64,000 nucleotides of DNA from Spirosoma pollinicola (GTDB lineage: Bacteria; Bacteroidota; Bacteroidia; Cytophagales; Spirosomataceae). Where the stretch lies: positions 1,897,026 to 1,961,025 of the forward strand of contig NZ_CP025096.1 in the NCBI RefSeq assembly GCF_002831565.1, in the 5' to 3' direction. Under the pieces are notes generated by a model, which had not been told where the DNA came from, did no database searches, and saw only the letters and a list, made by a program, of their open reading frames with translations. A program made the position numbers and the translations under genes. Shown piece after piece: positions 46,384 through 53,941 of the stretch (position 1 is the stretch's first letter; every line of letters starts with the position of its first letter).

Positions 46384-46408
46384 AGAACAGGCTTTGGCGG
46401 CCTGTTCT
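46384..46408 (-). terminator. Terminator of the cold-shock gene
   Basis: A 9-bp stem (46384-46392 with 46400-46408). On the minus strand it is followed by TTTTGTGT. It lies about 35 bases past the stop of the cold-shock gene. Confidence 0.6.
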
Positions 46409-46441
46409 CCCCTTGACTGCCTACAGACCGACCCGATGGCC

Positions 46442-46633
46442 TTAGGTGCGTTTGACGTTGACCGCATTCAAGCCCTTCTTACCCTGCTCGACATTATAGG
46501 TTACTTTGTCGTTTTCCCGAAGTTCTTCGCTGGTCGCTGAAATGTGCACAAACACATCCTCACCCCCGTCGTCGGGTTTAATAAATCCGAAGCCTTTACT
46601 CTCATTGAAAAATTTGACACTCCCTGTTGGCAT
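46442..46633 (-). CDS. Cold-shock domain protein
   Basis: 63 residues, an RNA/DNA chaperone of the CspA family. It shows [30 protein letters not shown] with both RNP motifs (KGFGFI and VFVHIS), followed by [23 protein letters not shown] 46633 (MPTGSVKFF) is the usual start; the frame continues to 46678. A long leader region (to about 46860) would fit cold-shock control at the RNA level, which is typical of the family, but no specific element is identified. Confidence 0.95.
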   Translation of the reverse strand: MPTGSVKFFNESKGFGFIKPDDGGEDVFVHISATSEELRENDKVTYNVEQGKKGLNAVNVKRT

Positions 46634-46678
46634 TGTAATACGGTTAAAGTTTGGCTCAAGGACGCCAGAAGTGGCCAA

Positions 46679-47168
46679 CTTACCAAACAGGGTTATTAAA
46701 TGGTAGGCTTCTGATAGCGTGTTTGCCTAGTAGCCTAGTTCTTCCGTGGCCTTTAAGGTCTGACTAATTTTGGATGAAAAGTCGTTAAAGTAGGCTATGC
46801 AGCAAAATGATTACGGAATTGTAAATTGTACAATTCTTAGTCAAGTTGCATATATTATCTTATGTTAAGAAACTTTTCCAAGATTGACCACCCTATATGA
46901 GCCGTGAAAACAGGTTGAATTGTAACTTGGAAAGGGAAGAAAAAAGTCTTGGATTATGTTAAGGAGATATTTCTAGACGGGTCCTGGTAATGGTGAGTAA
47001 AACCCCGCCGGAAGAAAAAGTGCAAGCTAGACAACATCAGGTCACCTGGCTTTCTTTTCGCTCTACGCACAATTCTATAGCTGCTTTCAAGTGCCTCTAA
47101 AAGTACTCCGAGTGAAGTGTAGTGTGTGTACTATATCTTTATAAATAGTTTTGATAACTTAGGCACTC
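46679..47168. other. Intergenic region with a palindrome and a short repeat
   Basis: About 490 bases between divergent genes. It holds a 12-bp palindrome AATTGTACAATT (46824-46835) and one copy of a 27-bp repeat (46859-46885). No gene is seen. Confidence 0.45.
46859..46885 (+). repeat. 27-bp repeat, copy 1
   Basis: Matches 48779-48805 with two mismatches in the same orientation (core GTTAAGAAACTTTTC). It may be the end of a lost insertion sequence. Confidence 0.5.
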
Positions 47169-47408
47169 ATGGCAAAAGCCGCAGCTAAACGAATAGCTAT
47201 ACAGCTAGAAGAGCTAATTGATAAAGTTGACTTATCAGCTCTCCCCTCCGATGAACAGGATAAGTTTAAAGTTTGGATGGCGAAAAGCACTAGCATGCAG
47301 GTCACGATCGAAACGGCATTGCGAAGGGGACATGTAGTGAAAGCCTATTTGAATAGTTATCGTAAACAAACGGAATACTGGGTAAAAATTGAAGATCCAA
47401 GGCATTAA
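47169..47408 (+). CDS. Hypothetical protein, 79 residues
   Basis: A small, basic, helical protein that I do not recognise. It starts MAKAAAKRIAIQLEELIDKV and ends with KQTEYWVKIEDPRH. It has no membrane segment. A small membrane protein gene starts 18 bases downstream on the same strand, so the two are probably translated from one message. Confidence 0.6.
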   Translation: MAKAAAKRIAIQLEELIDKVDLSALPSDEQDKFKVWMAKSTSMQVTIETALRRGHVVKAYLNSYRKQTEYWVKIEDPRH

Positions 47409-47425
47409 GGCTAATTGATAGTCGT

Positions 47426-47575
47426 ATGGATAGAAAGCTAATAAAATCTACGAAAACGTTACTTATTATAATCGCTTTAACTTTAGTCGTCTTGATAACG
47501 GTTGGGCTTCTGCAGTACGATCAGCTCTCTAATTTTGTCCTAGCCCTACTTAATAAATTGAAAGCCAGAAAGTAA
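47426..47575 (+). CDS. Small single-pass membrane protein, 49 residues
   Basis: ATG 47426 to TAA 47573-47575. The protein has a basic N-terminus (MDRKLIKSTK), one hydrophobic helix (LLIIIALTLVVLITVGLL, about residues 12-29), and a helical tail ending NKLKARK. It follows the 79-residue gene by 18 bases, which supports it as a real partner gene. Such small membrane proteins often modulate larger membrane complexes; nothing here says which. Confidence 0.5.
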   Translation: MDRKLIKSTKTLLIIIALTLVVLITVGLLQYDQLSNFVLALLNKLKARK

Positions 47576-47615
47576 GTTCGCCGCCTGTTATCGGTTTCTG
47601 TGACGTACCGCCACA

Positions 47616-47792
47616 GGTTTTTTCAGGCATACAGTACCCCTAACTGTATTAAAAGAAAAAACGGCCGCATTAAGCAGCCGTTTTTTGAAAATCCCACCAT
47701 TCATTACACATTCTAAAATCTAAGAGATAACACTCTGTTCTCTATTTTGCTTTTTTTAGTACAGTTAGGGGTACTGTATGCCTGAAAAAACC
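47616..47792. repeat. 177-bp element with 33-bp perfect terminal inverted repeats
   Basis: 47616-47648 and 47760-47792 are exact reverse complements. Each arm contains the inner near-palindrome ACAGTACCCCTAACTGT. The element is too short for a gene and sits between a small operon and a hydrolase gene. No target duplication is evident. It could be a miniature transposable element or a large RNA hairpin. Confidence 0.65.
47656..47686 (+). terminator. Stem-loop with T run inside the inverted-repeat element
   Basis: AAAAAACGGC (47656-47665) pairs with GCCGTTTTTT (47677-47686). It is a good bidirectional terminator shape within the 177-bp element and would end the small operon upstream. Confidence 0.6.
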
Positions 47793-47884
47793 TTGGGCCT
47801 TAAGGCAAAGCCCTAATAATTAATACAGCGTCGTAGACTCCGTTTAACATAACATTTACTTATACAACAATTAAAATCTATTTA

Positions 47885-48694
47885 GTGAGCAGAATAAAAA
47901 TACCCCAACAAACAGGTAAAAAAATATTTGCCTTTGATTTAGATGGCACTCTATTCAGAAGTGATAAATCAATCTCTGATCGAGCGTTGAATACTATTAA
48001 TCAATTGGCGAAGCAAGGCCATTTAATTGCCATTGCTACGGCTCGTCCACCTCGAGACATAGCTCGGTTAGTTCCAGCTAACCTACTTTGTCATTATTTG
48101 ATTTGTTACAATGGGGCTCAAGTTTTTAAAGGAACTGCTAAGATTTTTGATCAATCTATTCACCCTGAATTAGCTTATAAGCTCATCGGCCAATTAGCCA
48201 GTTATCAGTCTACTTTGTTCATTGGTGTTGAGTCGCAAGATACCTTTCATGTCAATCAATCACCCCAACCTCTGTTTGGAGAGGTAATTCATACCCTTAC
48301 CGCTTTCACTAACCCAAACCATCCTGTTTTTCAAGAAGGCATCACTAAAATCATTTGTGGAGGAGAAGCTAGTATACTTGACTCGTTGCCCATAGGACCA
48401 TTGGCTGACATTTGCTCAGTTAGCCATACCGACAATGGGTTAATCATCCAAGTTATGGCCTATGGGGTTAGTAAATGGGTCGCTTTAGAACAAATAGCTA
48501 GAGAGCAGGGAGTCGCTATAGAGAACTTAGTAGCCTTTGGCGATGATCATAATGATTTAGCCATGCTGACCTCTTGTGGAGTGGGCGTTGCCATGGCTAA
48601 TGCTACTCCATCCTTATTAGAAGTTGCAAGGTACGTAACGAAGTCAAATGATGAAGATGGGGTAACGTTGTTTTTAGAAGCTAATTACCTGTAA
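47885..48694 (+). CDS. HAD superfamily hydrolase, Cof type
   Basis: 269 residues, probably a sugar-phosphate or cofactor phosphatase in the cytoplasm. Motif I is FAFDLDGTLF with the nucleophile Asp, motif II is IAIATARPPRD, Lys is expected in VSKWVAL, and motif IV is FGDDHNDLAML. The type IIB cap lies between. The start is the GTG at 47885; no ATG precedes motif I. It is less GC-rich than the neighbours and has no obvious operon partner. Confidence 0.9.
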   Translation: MSRIKIPQQTGKKIFAFDLDGTLFRSDKSISDRALNTINQLAKQGHLIAIATARPPRDIARLVPANLLCHYLICYNGAQVFKGTAKIFDQSIHPELAYKLIGQLASYQSTLFIGVESQDTFHVNQSPQPLFGEVIHTLTAFTNPNHPVFQEGITKIICGGEASILDSLPIGPLADICSVSHTDNGLIIQVMAYGVSKWVALEQIAREQGVAIENLVAFGDDHNDLAMLTSCGVGVAMANATPSLLEVARYVTKSNDEDGVTLFLEANYL

Positions 48695-48778
48695 ACGAAC
48701 ATAGGTTTAATACAAAAAACTGTAGATTATTTATATACTGAAGTATTATACTTTACAAGGACTAGTTGTATAACAAGA

Positions 48779-48805
48779 CTTACGTTAAGAAACTTTTCTA
48801 AGATT
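48779..48805 (+). repeat. 27-bp repeat, copy 2
   Basis: Two mismatches from 46859-46885. It lies just before the stop of the response regulator gene at 48820. Confidence 0.5.
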
Positions 48806-48819
48806 TGATCGGCCAGTAG

Positions 48820-49242
48820 TCAGGCCATTTCAACGGGTTTAAGATTCATTTCTAACCAATATTGACAAATGATAGCCATCTGAGTTTTCATTGAGTCGAA
48901 ATCGATTGACTTCTGTAAAATTGAATTAGCACAGGCTTCATAGGAGCCATTAATTTCTTCAATAGAAGCGTCAGCGCTCATCATCACCACCGGGATTTTC
49001 TTATAGATCGGATGCTCTTTTAGAAAAAGCAGCGTTTGATGGCCATCTAAGGTAGGCATATGCCGATCTAACAAAATCAGGCTTGGTAGCGGGTCTAGTT
49101 GAGAAAGCCTGTCTAAGAAATCGCTTCCACCGGGGAAAAAGGACACCGAATAAGCGGGAAAATGGCGGCTAAACAGTTGTTTAAGAATTAACCGGTAATC
49201 GGCTGCATCATCAACGATGCAGACCAGCGGAGTCGTAGTCAT
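48820..49242 (-). CDS. Single-domain response regulator
   Basis: 140 residues, receiver only: CIVDDAADY for the acidic pair, LILLDRHMPTLDG with the phospho-acceptor Asp, VVMMSADAS for the switch residue and ILQKSIDF with the Lys. It lacks the W-x-Y-W-LP tail of the Rcp1-like proteins, so it is a different subtype. It is divergent from the response regulator at 49440. A histidine kinase lies 0.7 kb away on the same strand. Confidence 0.9.
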   Translation of the reverse strand: MTTTPLVCIVDDAADYRLILKQLFSRHFPAYSVSFFPGGSDFLDRLSQLDPLPSLILLDRHMPTLDGHQTLLFLKEHPIYKKIPVVMMSADASIEEINGSYEACANSILQKSIDFDSMKTQMAIICQYWLEMNLKPVEMA

Positions 49243-49439
49243 ACAGTTGGACCGCCAATGCGGTTGTTAATTAAATTGAGATTTATCTGCATAACCCGCC
49301 AGACATGAGCTTGTAAGACGATATTGTTTTGCAATGAGGCAAAGGTCTAAACGAAAACAAATACGCTTTCGCTTAGTAACAGAAGGAATTGTCTAGGTTT
49401 ATCTAGAGCTAACCGGGTCACAGCTTCACTCCCTATGCC

Positions 49440-49931
49440 ATGAATGAGTACGACAACTCGCAGACCACCGTTCGGCGTAACCTTCGCCGGGCTAAAATTT
49501 TGCTGGTTGAAGACAATCCGGATCATCAACTTTTGATCCGGACCATCCTACGAACGCTGATGCCCGAAGTTGAGTTGTTGACGGCTGCCACAGTTGAGGA
49601 GGCCCTGGCCCAATTGGCCGCCTGTAGCAGCCTTCCCTCGCCCTTCCCCCGCTTGATTCTGTTAGATGTCTACCTGCCTAGTTGCGACGATGGATGGACC
49701 TTACTACGACACTTGAAAGAACCCACATCTGTTTTCCGACTCATTCCAGTAACGCTCTTGAGTCAATCGGATAAATCCGCTGATATTCAGACGGCTTATC
49801 AGTTGGGTGCTAATTCGTATATCGTTAAGCCGGTCGATCTTTCCCAGTGGCAGGCTTACTTTGAATCCCTCCAGCAGTACTGGTTGCATACGGTTACCTT
49901 ACCCCTGCTTGGCCAAACGCAACGGTCTTAG
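49440..49931 (+). CDS. Single-domain response regulator, Rcp1-like
   Basis: 163 residues: ILLVEDNPDHQLL, LILLDVYLPSCDDGW with the phospho-acceptor Asp, VTLLSQSDKS and YIVKPVDLS. The tail WQAYFESLQQYWLHTVTLP matches the 28607 and 30095 proteins. Its stop overlaps the stop of the histidine kinase gene by four bases tail to tail, which makes that kinase a plausible partner. Confidence 0.9.
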   Translation: MNEYDNSQTTVRRNLRRAKILLVEDNPDHQLLIRTILRTLMPEVELLTAATVEEALAQLAACSSLPSPFPRLILLDVYLPSCDDGWTLLRHLKEPTSVFRLIPVTLLSQSDKSADIQTAYQLGANSYIVKPVDLSQWQAYFESLQQYWLHTVTLPLLGQTQRS

Positions 49932-51250
49932 ACTGTCGGGTGAATCGGCATTCGAATGCGAAATAAAGTACCCCGCCCGGCTTTGCTTTCTACATCCAGA
50001 TTCGCATCCAGCAGCTCACACAATCGCTTGACAATCTGTAAGCCAACCCCTTCCCCTCCCTTCGTGGGCCTGGTTGAAGCGTCCATGTCCGCCGGGGCTG
50101 GTATGGGGGGCAAGTCATCGGGTAAAACCGCTACGGGTTCGCTCTGATCAGGGCCTAACACACTAGTCGGCTCGACGGTTGGCTTAAGTTGCTGACCCAG
50201 TGTACCTACCGTCGTTGGGGGTAGGCCAGGTCCCGAATCCTGAATGCTAAACACCCATCGATAGTCCCCTTCCACTGACCAGGAGACCGCGACAATAGCC
50301 GTACGCTGAGGCGTCGCCCTGGTGTACTTGAGGGCATTGAGGAGCAGGTTTTGTACAATCCGCTGAAGTTTAATTCGATCGGTTTTCACCATCAGGCTAG
50401 GGGGGCCATCGGCCTGTAAGATGATATTCCGCTCGGCGGCCACTGGCTGTGCACTGGCCACCATCTCTTGGAGTAACCCAGCGGCATCAAACGATTCGAT
50501 TTGCAGCGGCTCCTGACCCGCTTCCAGTCGGGACAGATCCATCAAGCTGGTAAGCATGGTCTGGACCGTGCCCAAATTGCGACTGAGCATATCGACAAAC
50601 TGCTGTCGCTCTGGCTCACTAAGTCCTTCGTCCTTGAGCAGGTAAGCCGCTGAATTAATAATGCCGAAGCTGCCCCGAAGATCATGGGTAGACTGGCGCA
50701 ACACGTCTCCTCGCTGCTGGGATAGCTCGGCCATTTGATCGACGGCTTGTTGTAGGGTGTTGGCCCGGTTGGTGGCTTGCAAGCGTTGCAGTTTATCATA
50801 TTTGGCCACGCTGCCATCAATGGTCTCCTGCATCAGCCCACTGATGTGTTGTTGCACATCCAGCAACACATCCCGCTCCACGCGGGGAAACAATTGGCCG
50901 AATAGCCTCAGTTCACTGAAGAGCGTCTGGGTCAAGTGGTTCAACTCGTGCAGCGTGTCCATCAAGCCGTGGGCTTTGTGCCAGCGGTGGAGCCCATGCG
51001 CCTGCGCGGTGGTAGTAGCATCGACTTCTGAGGGTTTGTTCAGGATGCGTTCTTCGAGGATGTTCAGCACCAGGGGCAGCAGGTTGTTAAACTCTTCGCG
51101 GCTCAAGGCGGAGACCCTGCCTAAAGTGGGGTCCTGTTCGCAAGCCGAACGCCACTTGTTTAGAATGGATTCTCGTCGGGTAAATAAATAAGCGGCTAAC
51201 TCAGCTAAGGCCTGTGGAGAATCAGCAGTATTCGCAGTGTGGGTTGCCAT
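49928..51250 (-). CDS. Sensor histidine kinase with RsbR-like N-terminal domain
   Basis: 440 residues, no membrane segment. Residues 1-150 are helical (AAYLFTRRESILNKWRSAC, LHELNHLTQTLFSEL), like the RsbRD/heme-sensor-type input domain. The H-box is RQSTHDLRGSFGIINSAAY with His near residue 190. The ATPase lobe shows NLLLNALKYT, QDSGPGLPP and GEGVGLQIVKRL. Between the last two boxes lies an unusual insertion of about 50 residues rich in Pro, Val and Asp. It converges with the response regulator at 49440 by a four-base overlap. Confidence 0.92.
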   Translation of the reverse strand: MATHTANTADSPQALAELAAYLFTRRESILNKWRSACEQDPTLGRVSALSREEFNNLLPLVLNILEERILNKPSEVDATTTAQAHGLHRWHKAHGLMDTLHELNHLTQTLFSELRLFGQLFPRVERDVLLDVQQHISGLMQETIDGSVAKYDKLQRLQATNRANTLQQAVDQMAELSQQRGDVLRQSTHDLRGSFGIINSAAYLLKDEGLSEPERQQFVDMLSRNLGTVQTMLTSLMDLSRLEAGQEPLQIESFDAAGLLQEMVASAQPVAAERNIILQADGPPSLMVKTDRIKLQRIVQNLLLNALKYTRATPQRTAIVAVSWSVEGDYRWVFSIQDSGPGLPPTTVGTLGQQLKPTVEPTSVLGPDQSEPVAVLPDDLPPIPAPADMDASTRPTKGGEGVGLQIVKRLCELLDANLDVESKAGRGTLFRIRMPIHPTV

Positions 51251-51612
51251 GAAGGGCTAGTAAGGGATCAACATCCGGTTGTGCGGTTCGTTCCGGAAGT
51301 GGTGAGTCCCAATAAGGCGACCAGGCGAAGAAAGTTAGTGGATAGTCAGTATAATGTTACTATCCACAACTCCGTGAACGCGATGATACAGGAATAGTTC
51401 AGATAGAATAAGCTAGCGGTCTGCTACTTAGCCGATGATCCATATTGGCGGCCGTTGTGCCCATCGAGCTTGATTCATCGGACACCTCTACTGAAGTAAG
51501 CTATGGAAGGTCGCTACTTGTTCATCCAAATACTTGACCTTTTTCTCACTACCAAACACAATACAGAGTGGACCCAAGTTTAGGGACAACAGACACTAAA
51601 CCAAGTATAACT
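51251..51612. other. Intergenic region
   Basis: About 360 bases. It contains the promoter regions of the histidine kinase and of the following small gene. No gene is seen. Confidence 0.4.
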
Positions 51613-51918
51613 ATGCCACGAGGAGACAAATCAGCGTACACCGACAAACAAAAACGGCAAGCTGAACACATCGAAGAAGGTTATCAAGACCGGGGTGTAC
51701 CCCAAGAGGAAGCCGAGCACCGGGCTTGGGCTACGGTCAATAAAACGTCAGGCGGTGGTAAACAAAGCGGTTCAGGCCGTGGCCATAGCGAGAACAAGGA
51801 ACCTGAACACAAGGGTGGGCAAAAAGGAGGAACTGCTTCCGCTTCGCGTAGTGCCAAAGAGCGGTCAACCTCGGCCAAGAAAGCGGCTGCCACCCGCCAG
51901 AAAAATGCGGATAGTTAG
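51613..51918 (+). CDS. Small basic protein of the plasmid-stabilization-annotated family
   Basis: About 101 residues. The start MPRGDKSAYTDKQKRQAEHI then GYQDRGVPQEEAEHRAWATVN matches a widespread small family often labelled plasmid stabilization protein, without strong experimental support. The rest is a Gly/Ser/Lys-rich, disordered tail with KSAKERS-like basic patches. ATG 51613 is preferred to the open frame from 51568. The role is unknown; nucleic acid binding is plausible from the charge. Confidence 0.8.
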   Translation: MPRGDKSAYTDKQKRQAEHIEEGYQDRGVPQEEAEHRAWATVNKTSGGGKQSGSGRGHSENKEPEHKGGQKGGTASASRSAKERSTSAKKAAATRQKNADS

Positions 51919-51974
51919 CCGCGTAATCCAGTACTAGAACCCGAGCAAGTAACGATAAGTAATAGTTTAGGCGT

Positions 51975-52496
51975 ATGGTAGAGCAACTGTTGGGTGATTT
52001 GTTTCATAAAGATGATTCGTTAACCGATGGGCAAATGATGGGTCGGGCCTTGATCACCTTCTTGCTCGCGATTATCCTGGTTCGGTTAGCGGGCCGACGC
52101 GCCTTCGGTCTGCGCTCGCCTTTTGATACGGTTATTTCCCTGCTACTAGGCGCTACATTGAGACGGGGTATTGTTGGCGCTTCTTCGTTTACGGGCACCC
52201 TGGGTGCCTGTTTAGCCTTGGTTATTCTCCATCGAGTCCTGGCCTATGTATGCCTCCATAGTGACTTATTGAGTCGTTTGGTGAGTGGAAACGATAAAGT
52301 GCTGTACGAGAATGGGCAACTTCACCGGAGCAATATGAGACGTATGCTGGTCAGTGAACAAGATCTAAAAGAGGCTGTTAGACGCATGAGCAATGAAGCC
52401 ACGCTGAGCGATATAGAGCGCGCCTTTATTGAGCGTAATGGAGAAATTAGTATTGTTAAGAAGAAAATTTCCAAAACTAAACGCGCCTACGTCTAA
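51975..52496 (+). CDS. DUF421 (YetF-like) membrane protein
   Basis: 173 residues with three N-terminal membrane helices (ALITFLLAIILVRLAG, TVISLLLGATLRRGI, GACLALVILHRVLAY) and a cytoplasmic domain containing KVLYENGQLHRSNMRRMLVSEQDL, the DUF421 pattern. The family occurs in spore and stress contexts in other phyla; its function is unclear. It follows the small basic gene by 56 bases, so the two may be co-transcribed. A strong terminator follows. Confidence 0.88.
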   Translation: MVEQLLGDLFHKDDSLTDGQMMGRALITFLLAIILVRLAGRRAFGLRSPFDTVISLLLGATLRRGIVGASSFTGTLGACLALVILHRVLAYVCLHSDLLSRLVSGNDKVLYENGQLHRSNMRRMLVSEQDLKEAVRRMSNEATLSDIERAFIERNGEISIVKKKISKTKRAYV

Positions 52497-52503
52497 CTCG
52501 CAA

Positions 52504-52539
52504 AGCCGTCAAGTACTATGTAAATAGTACTTGACGGCT
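52504..52539 (+). terminator. Intrinsic terminator after DUF421
   Basis: A 16-bp perfect stem (52504-52519 with 52524-52539) with a four-base loop. Confidence 0.75.
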
Positions 52540-52631
52540 ATAGAATCTGTGTGCTTATGAACATTGGGGTAGAAGCTCAGTATTACCTAGTTCTTGCGTA
52601 TGCTACTGATTAGATTGGACAGATATTAAAA

Positions 52632-53528
52632 TCACCGTAAGAGGCCCTCGTATTGCACATTTCCGTACCTCACCTTTTTATAAGGGTACCATCGTAATTT
52701 GACTTTACGTTTTCGCTGGTGCATCTGGTGCGGGGTTAAATAATTCAGCGAAGCGTGCGGACGAACCGTGTTATAAGCGGTAATCGCTCGTTCAACACCC
52801 TCGGCAGCCGCGGTAAAAGAGGTAAACGTACGGCTTAGTTTGCAGTCGTCTTTCAGGGACTGAAGAACCCGCTCAGCCAGGGAGTTCTCGTTCGGATCAC
52901 CCGACTCGGTCATACTTATGGTGGCATTCACCTGGCGCAATCGTTGAACATACGCCCAGGAGCAGTATTGGACGCCCCGATCAGAATGATGAATTAAGGA
53001 CTGGCTGATATCTTTTCGAGCTAATAAAGCCATATTCAACGACCTTAATGCCCCTTTTGCATGCATGGTCTTTTCAAACGACCAGCCCACGATCTTACGC
53101 GAAAAAGCATCCATAATGATGTAGAGATACGCGTAAGTTGGCCCAACTGAAATGTAAGTAAGATCGCTCACCCACAGCTCATTAGCCCGAACGGGAATCA
53201 CATTCTTGACCTTATTGGGGTATTTAAAATGAGTATGATTCGATTGAGTCGTGGTAACTTTATGCGCTTTTCGTTTAGCCAACATGCCATTCTCTTTCAA
53301 GAGCGCGTGCAAGCGATCCCGACCCAGCTTAATATGATGGCGGGTTAAAAATACTTGCATTTCATGATGCAGTTTGTGGGTACCCATGCCCGGAATGTCA
53401 CGGCGTATTCGCCTGACCTCCTGCAGGATAGCATCCGTCTGAAACCCCACTTTCTCCTGTCGCCGGGTAGCCGCATACCAGGCTTGTCTCACTCGGCCAA
53501 ACAGCTTGCAAATCAACTCCATCCCCAC
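52632..53528 (-). CDS. IS3 transposase OrfB (integrase catalytic domain)
   Basis: 298 residues from the GTG/ATG region. The catalytic core has DDE residues in WVSDLTYI (Asp), HHSDRGVQY (Asp) and ENSLAERVLQSLKDD (Glu). The upstream HTH_21-like region (HKLHHEMQVFL..., RLHALLKENGMLAKRK) matches IS3 members. It is normally made as a fusion with OrfA by -1 frameshifting; the frame is open upstream of 53528 to the shift site. It appears intact. Confidence 0.92.
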   Translation of the reverse strand: MGMELICKLFGRVRQAWYAATRRQEKVGFQTDAILQEVRRIRRDIPGMGTHKLHHEMQVFLTRHHIKLGRDRLHALLKENGMLAKRKAHKVTTTQSNHTHFKYPNKVKNVIPVRANELWVSDLTYISVGPTYAYLYIIMDAFSRKIVGWSFEKTMHAKGALRSLNMALLARKDISQSLIHHSDRGVQYCSWAYVQRLRQVNATISMTESGDPNENSLAERVLQSLKDDCKLSRTFTSFTAAAEGVERAITAYNTVRPHASLNYLTPHQMHQRKRKVKLRWYPYKKVRYGNVQYEGLLR

Positions 53529-53545
53529 TAAGGGGTAGCGACGAG

Positions 53546-53941
53546 TTAATTTTTCGGCCGCCTGGCGCCAGGCTTTTTTACGATTGGAATGTTAAACTGC
53601 TCTTCGGCGATCTGGATCACCGTTTGGTAGGCCTCAGCCTGTAAGCGGAGAAACTGATTCTCCTTCTCCATGTCAGCTAGTTTGCGTTCCAGCGTTTTGA
53701 CATAATCCGCGTCTCGTTTCATCGTTTTTCGGCGGTTTTTGGGTTGTAAAAGGGGAAGTAAGCGTAATCTGAAGTAGTTGCGGTTAAGACGGCGTAGCTC
53801 CCTCATAGGGATGCCCAGGGTTTCTTCCAGTTCGGAAGCCTGAACTCGTTCGGCCCGATAGGCTTCGACAACCTTCCATCGGAATAGGTGTCGAGTTTTC
53901 TTTTTCTTATAGCCTAATAAGTCATTAAGATGCGTATTCAT
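53546..53941 (-). CDS. IS3 transposase OrfA (HTH), with -1 frameshift signal
   Basis: 131 residues, a helix-turn-helix and leucine-zipper protein (RWKVVEAYRAERVQASELEETLG, then KTLERKLADMEKENQFLRLQAEAY). Near its end the in-frame codons GTA AAA AAG contain the slippery heptamer A_AAA_AAG (53573-53579 on the minus strand). A -1 slip leads to AWRQAAEKLTRRYPLVGMEL, joining OrfB exactly. The end of OrfA, at its start side, overlaps the truncated permease frame because the IS sits in that gene. Confidence 0.9.
   Translation of the reverse strand: MNTHLNDLLGYKKKKTRHLFRWKVVEAYRAERVQASELEETLGIPMRELRRLNRNYFRLRLLPLLQPKNRRKTMKRDADYVKTLERKLADMEKENQFLRLQAEAYQTVIQIAEEQFNIPIVKKPGARRPKN

Noticed and set aside
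52560..52600. Missing C-terminal part of the ABC permease left of the IS3 copy
   Set aside because: All frames were read; none continues the permease, so a simple insertion without deletion is not supported.
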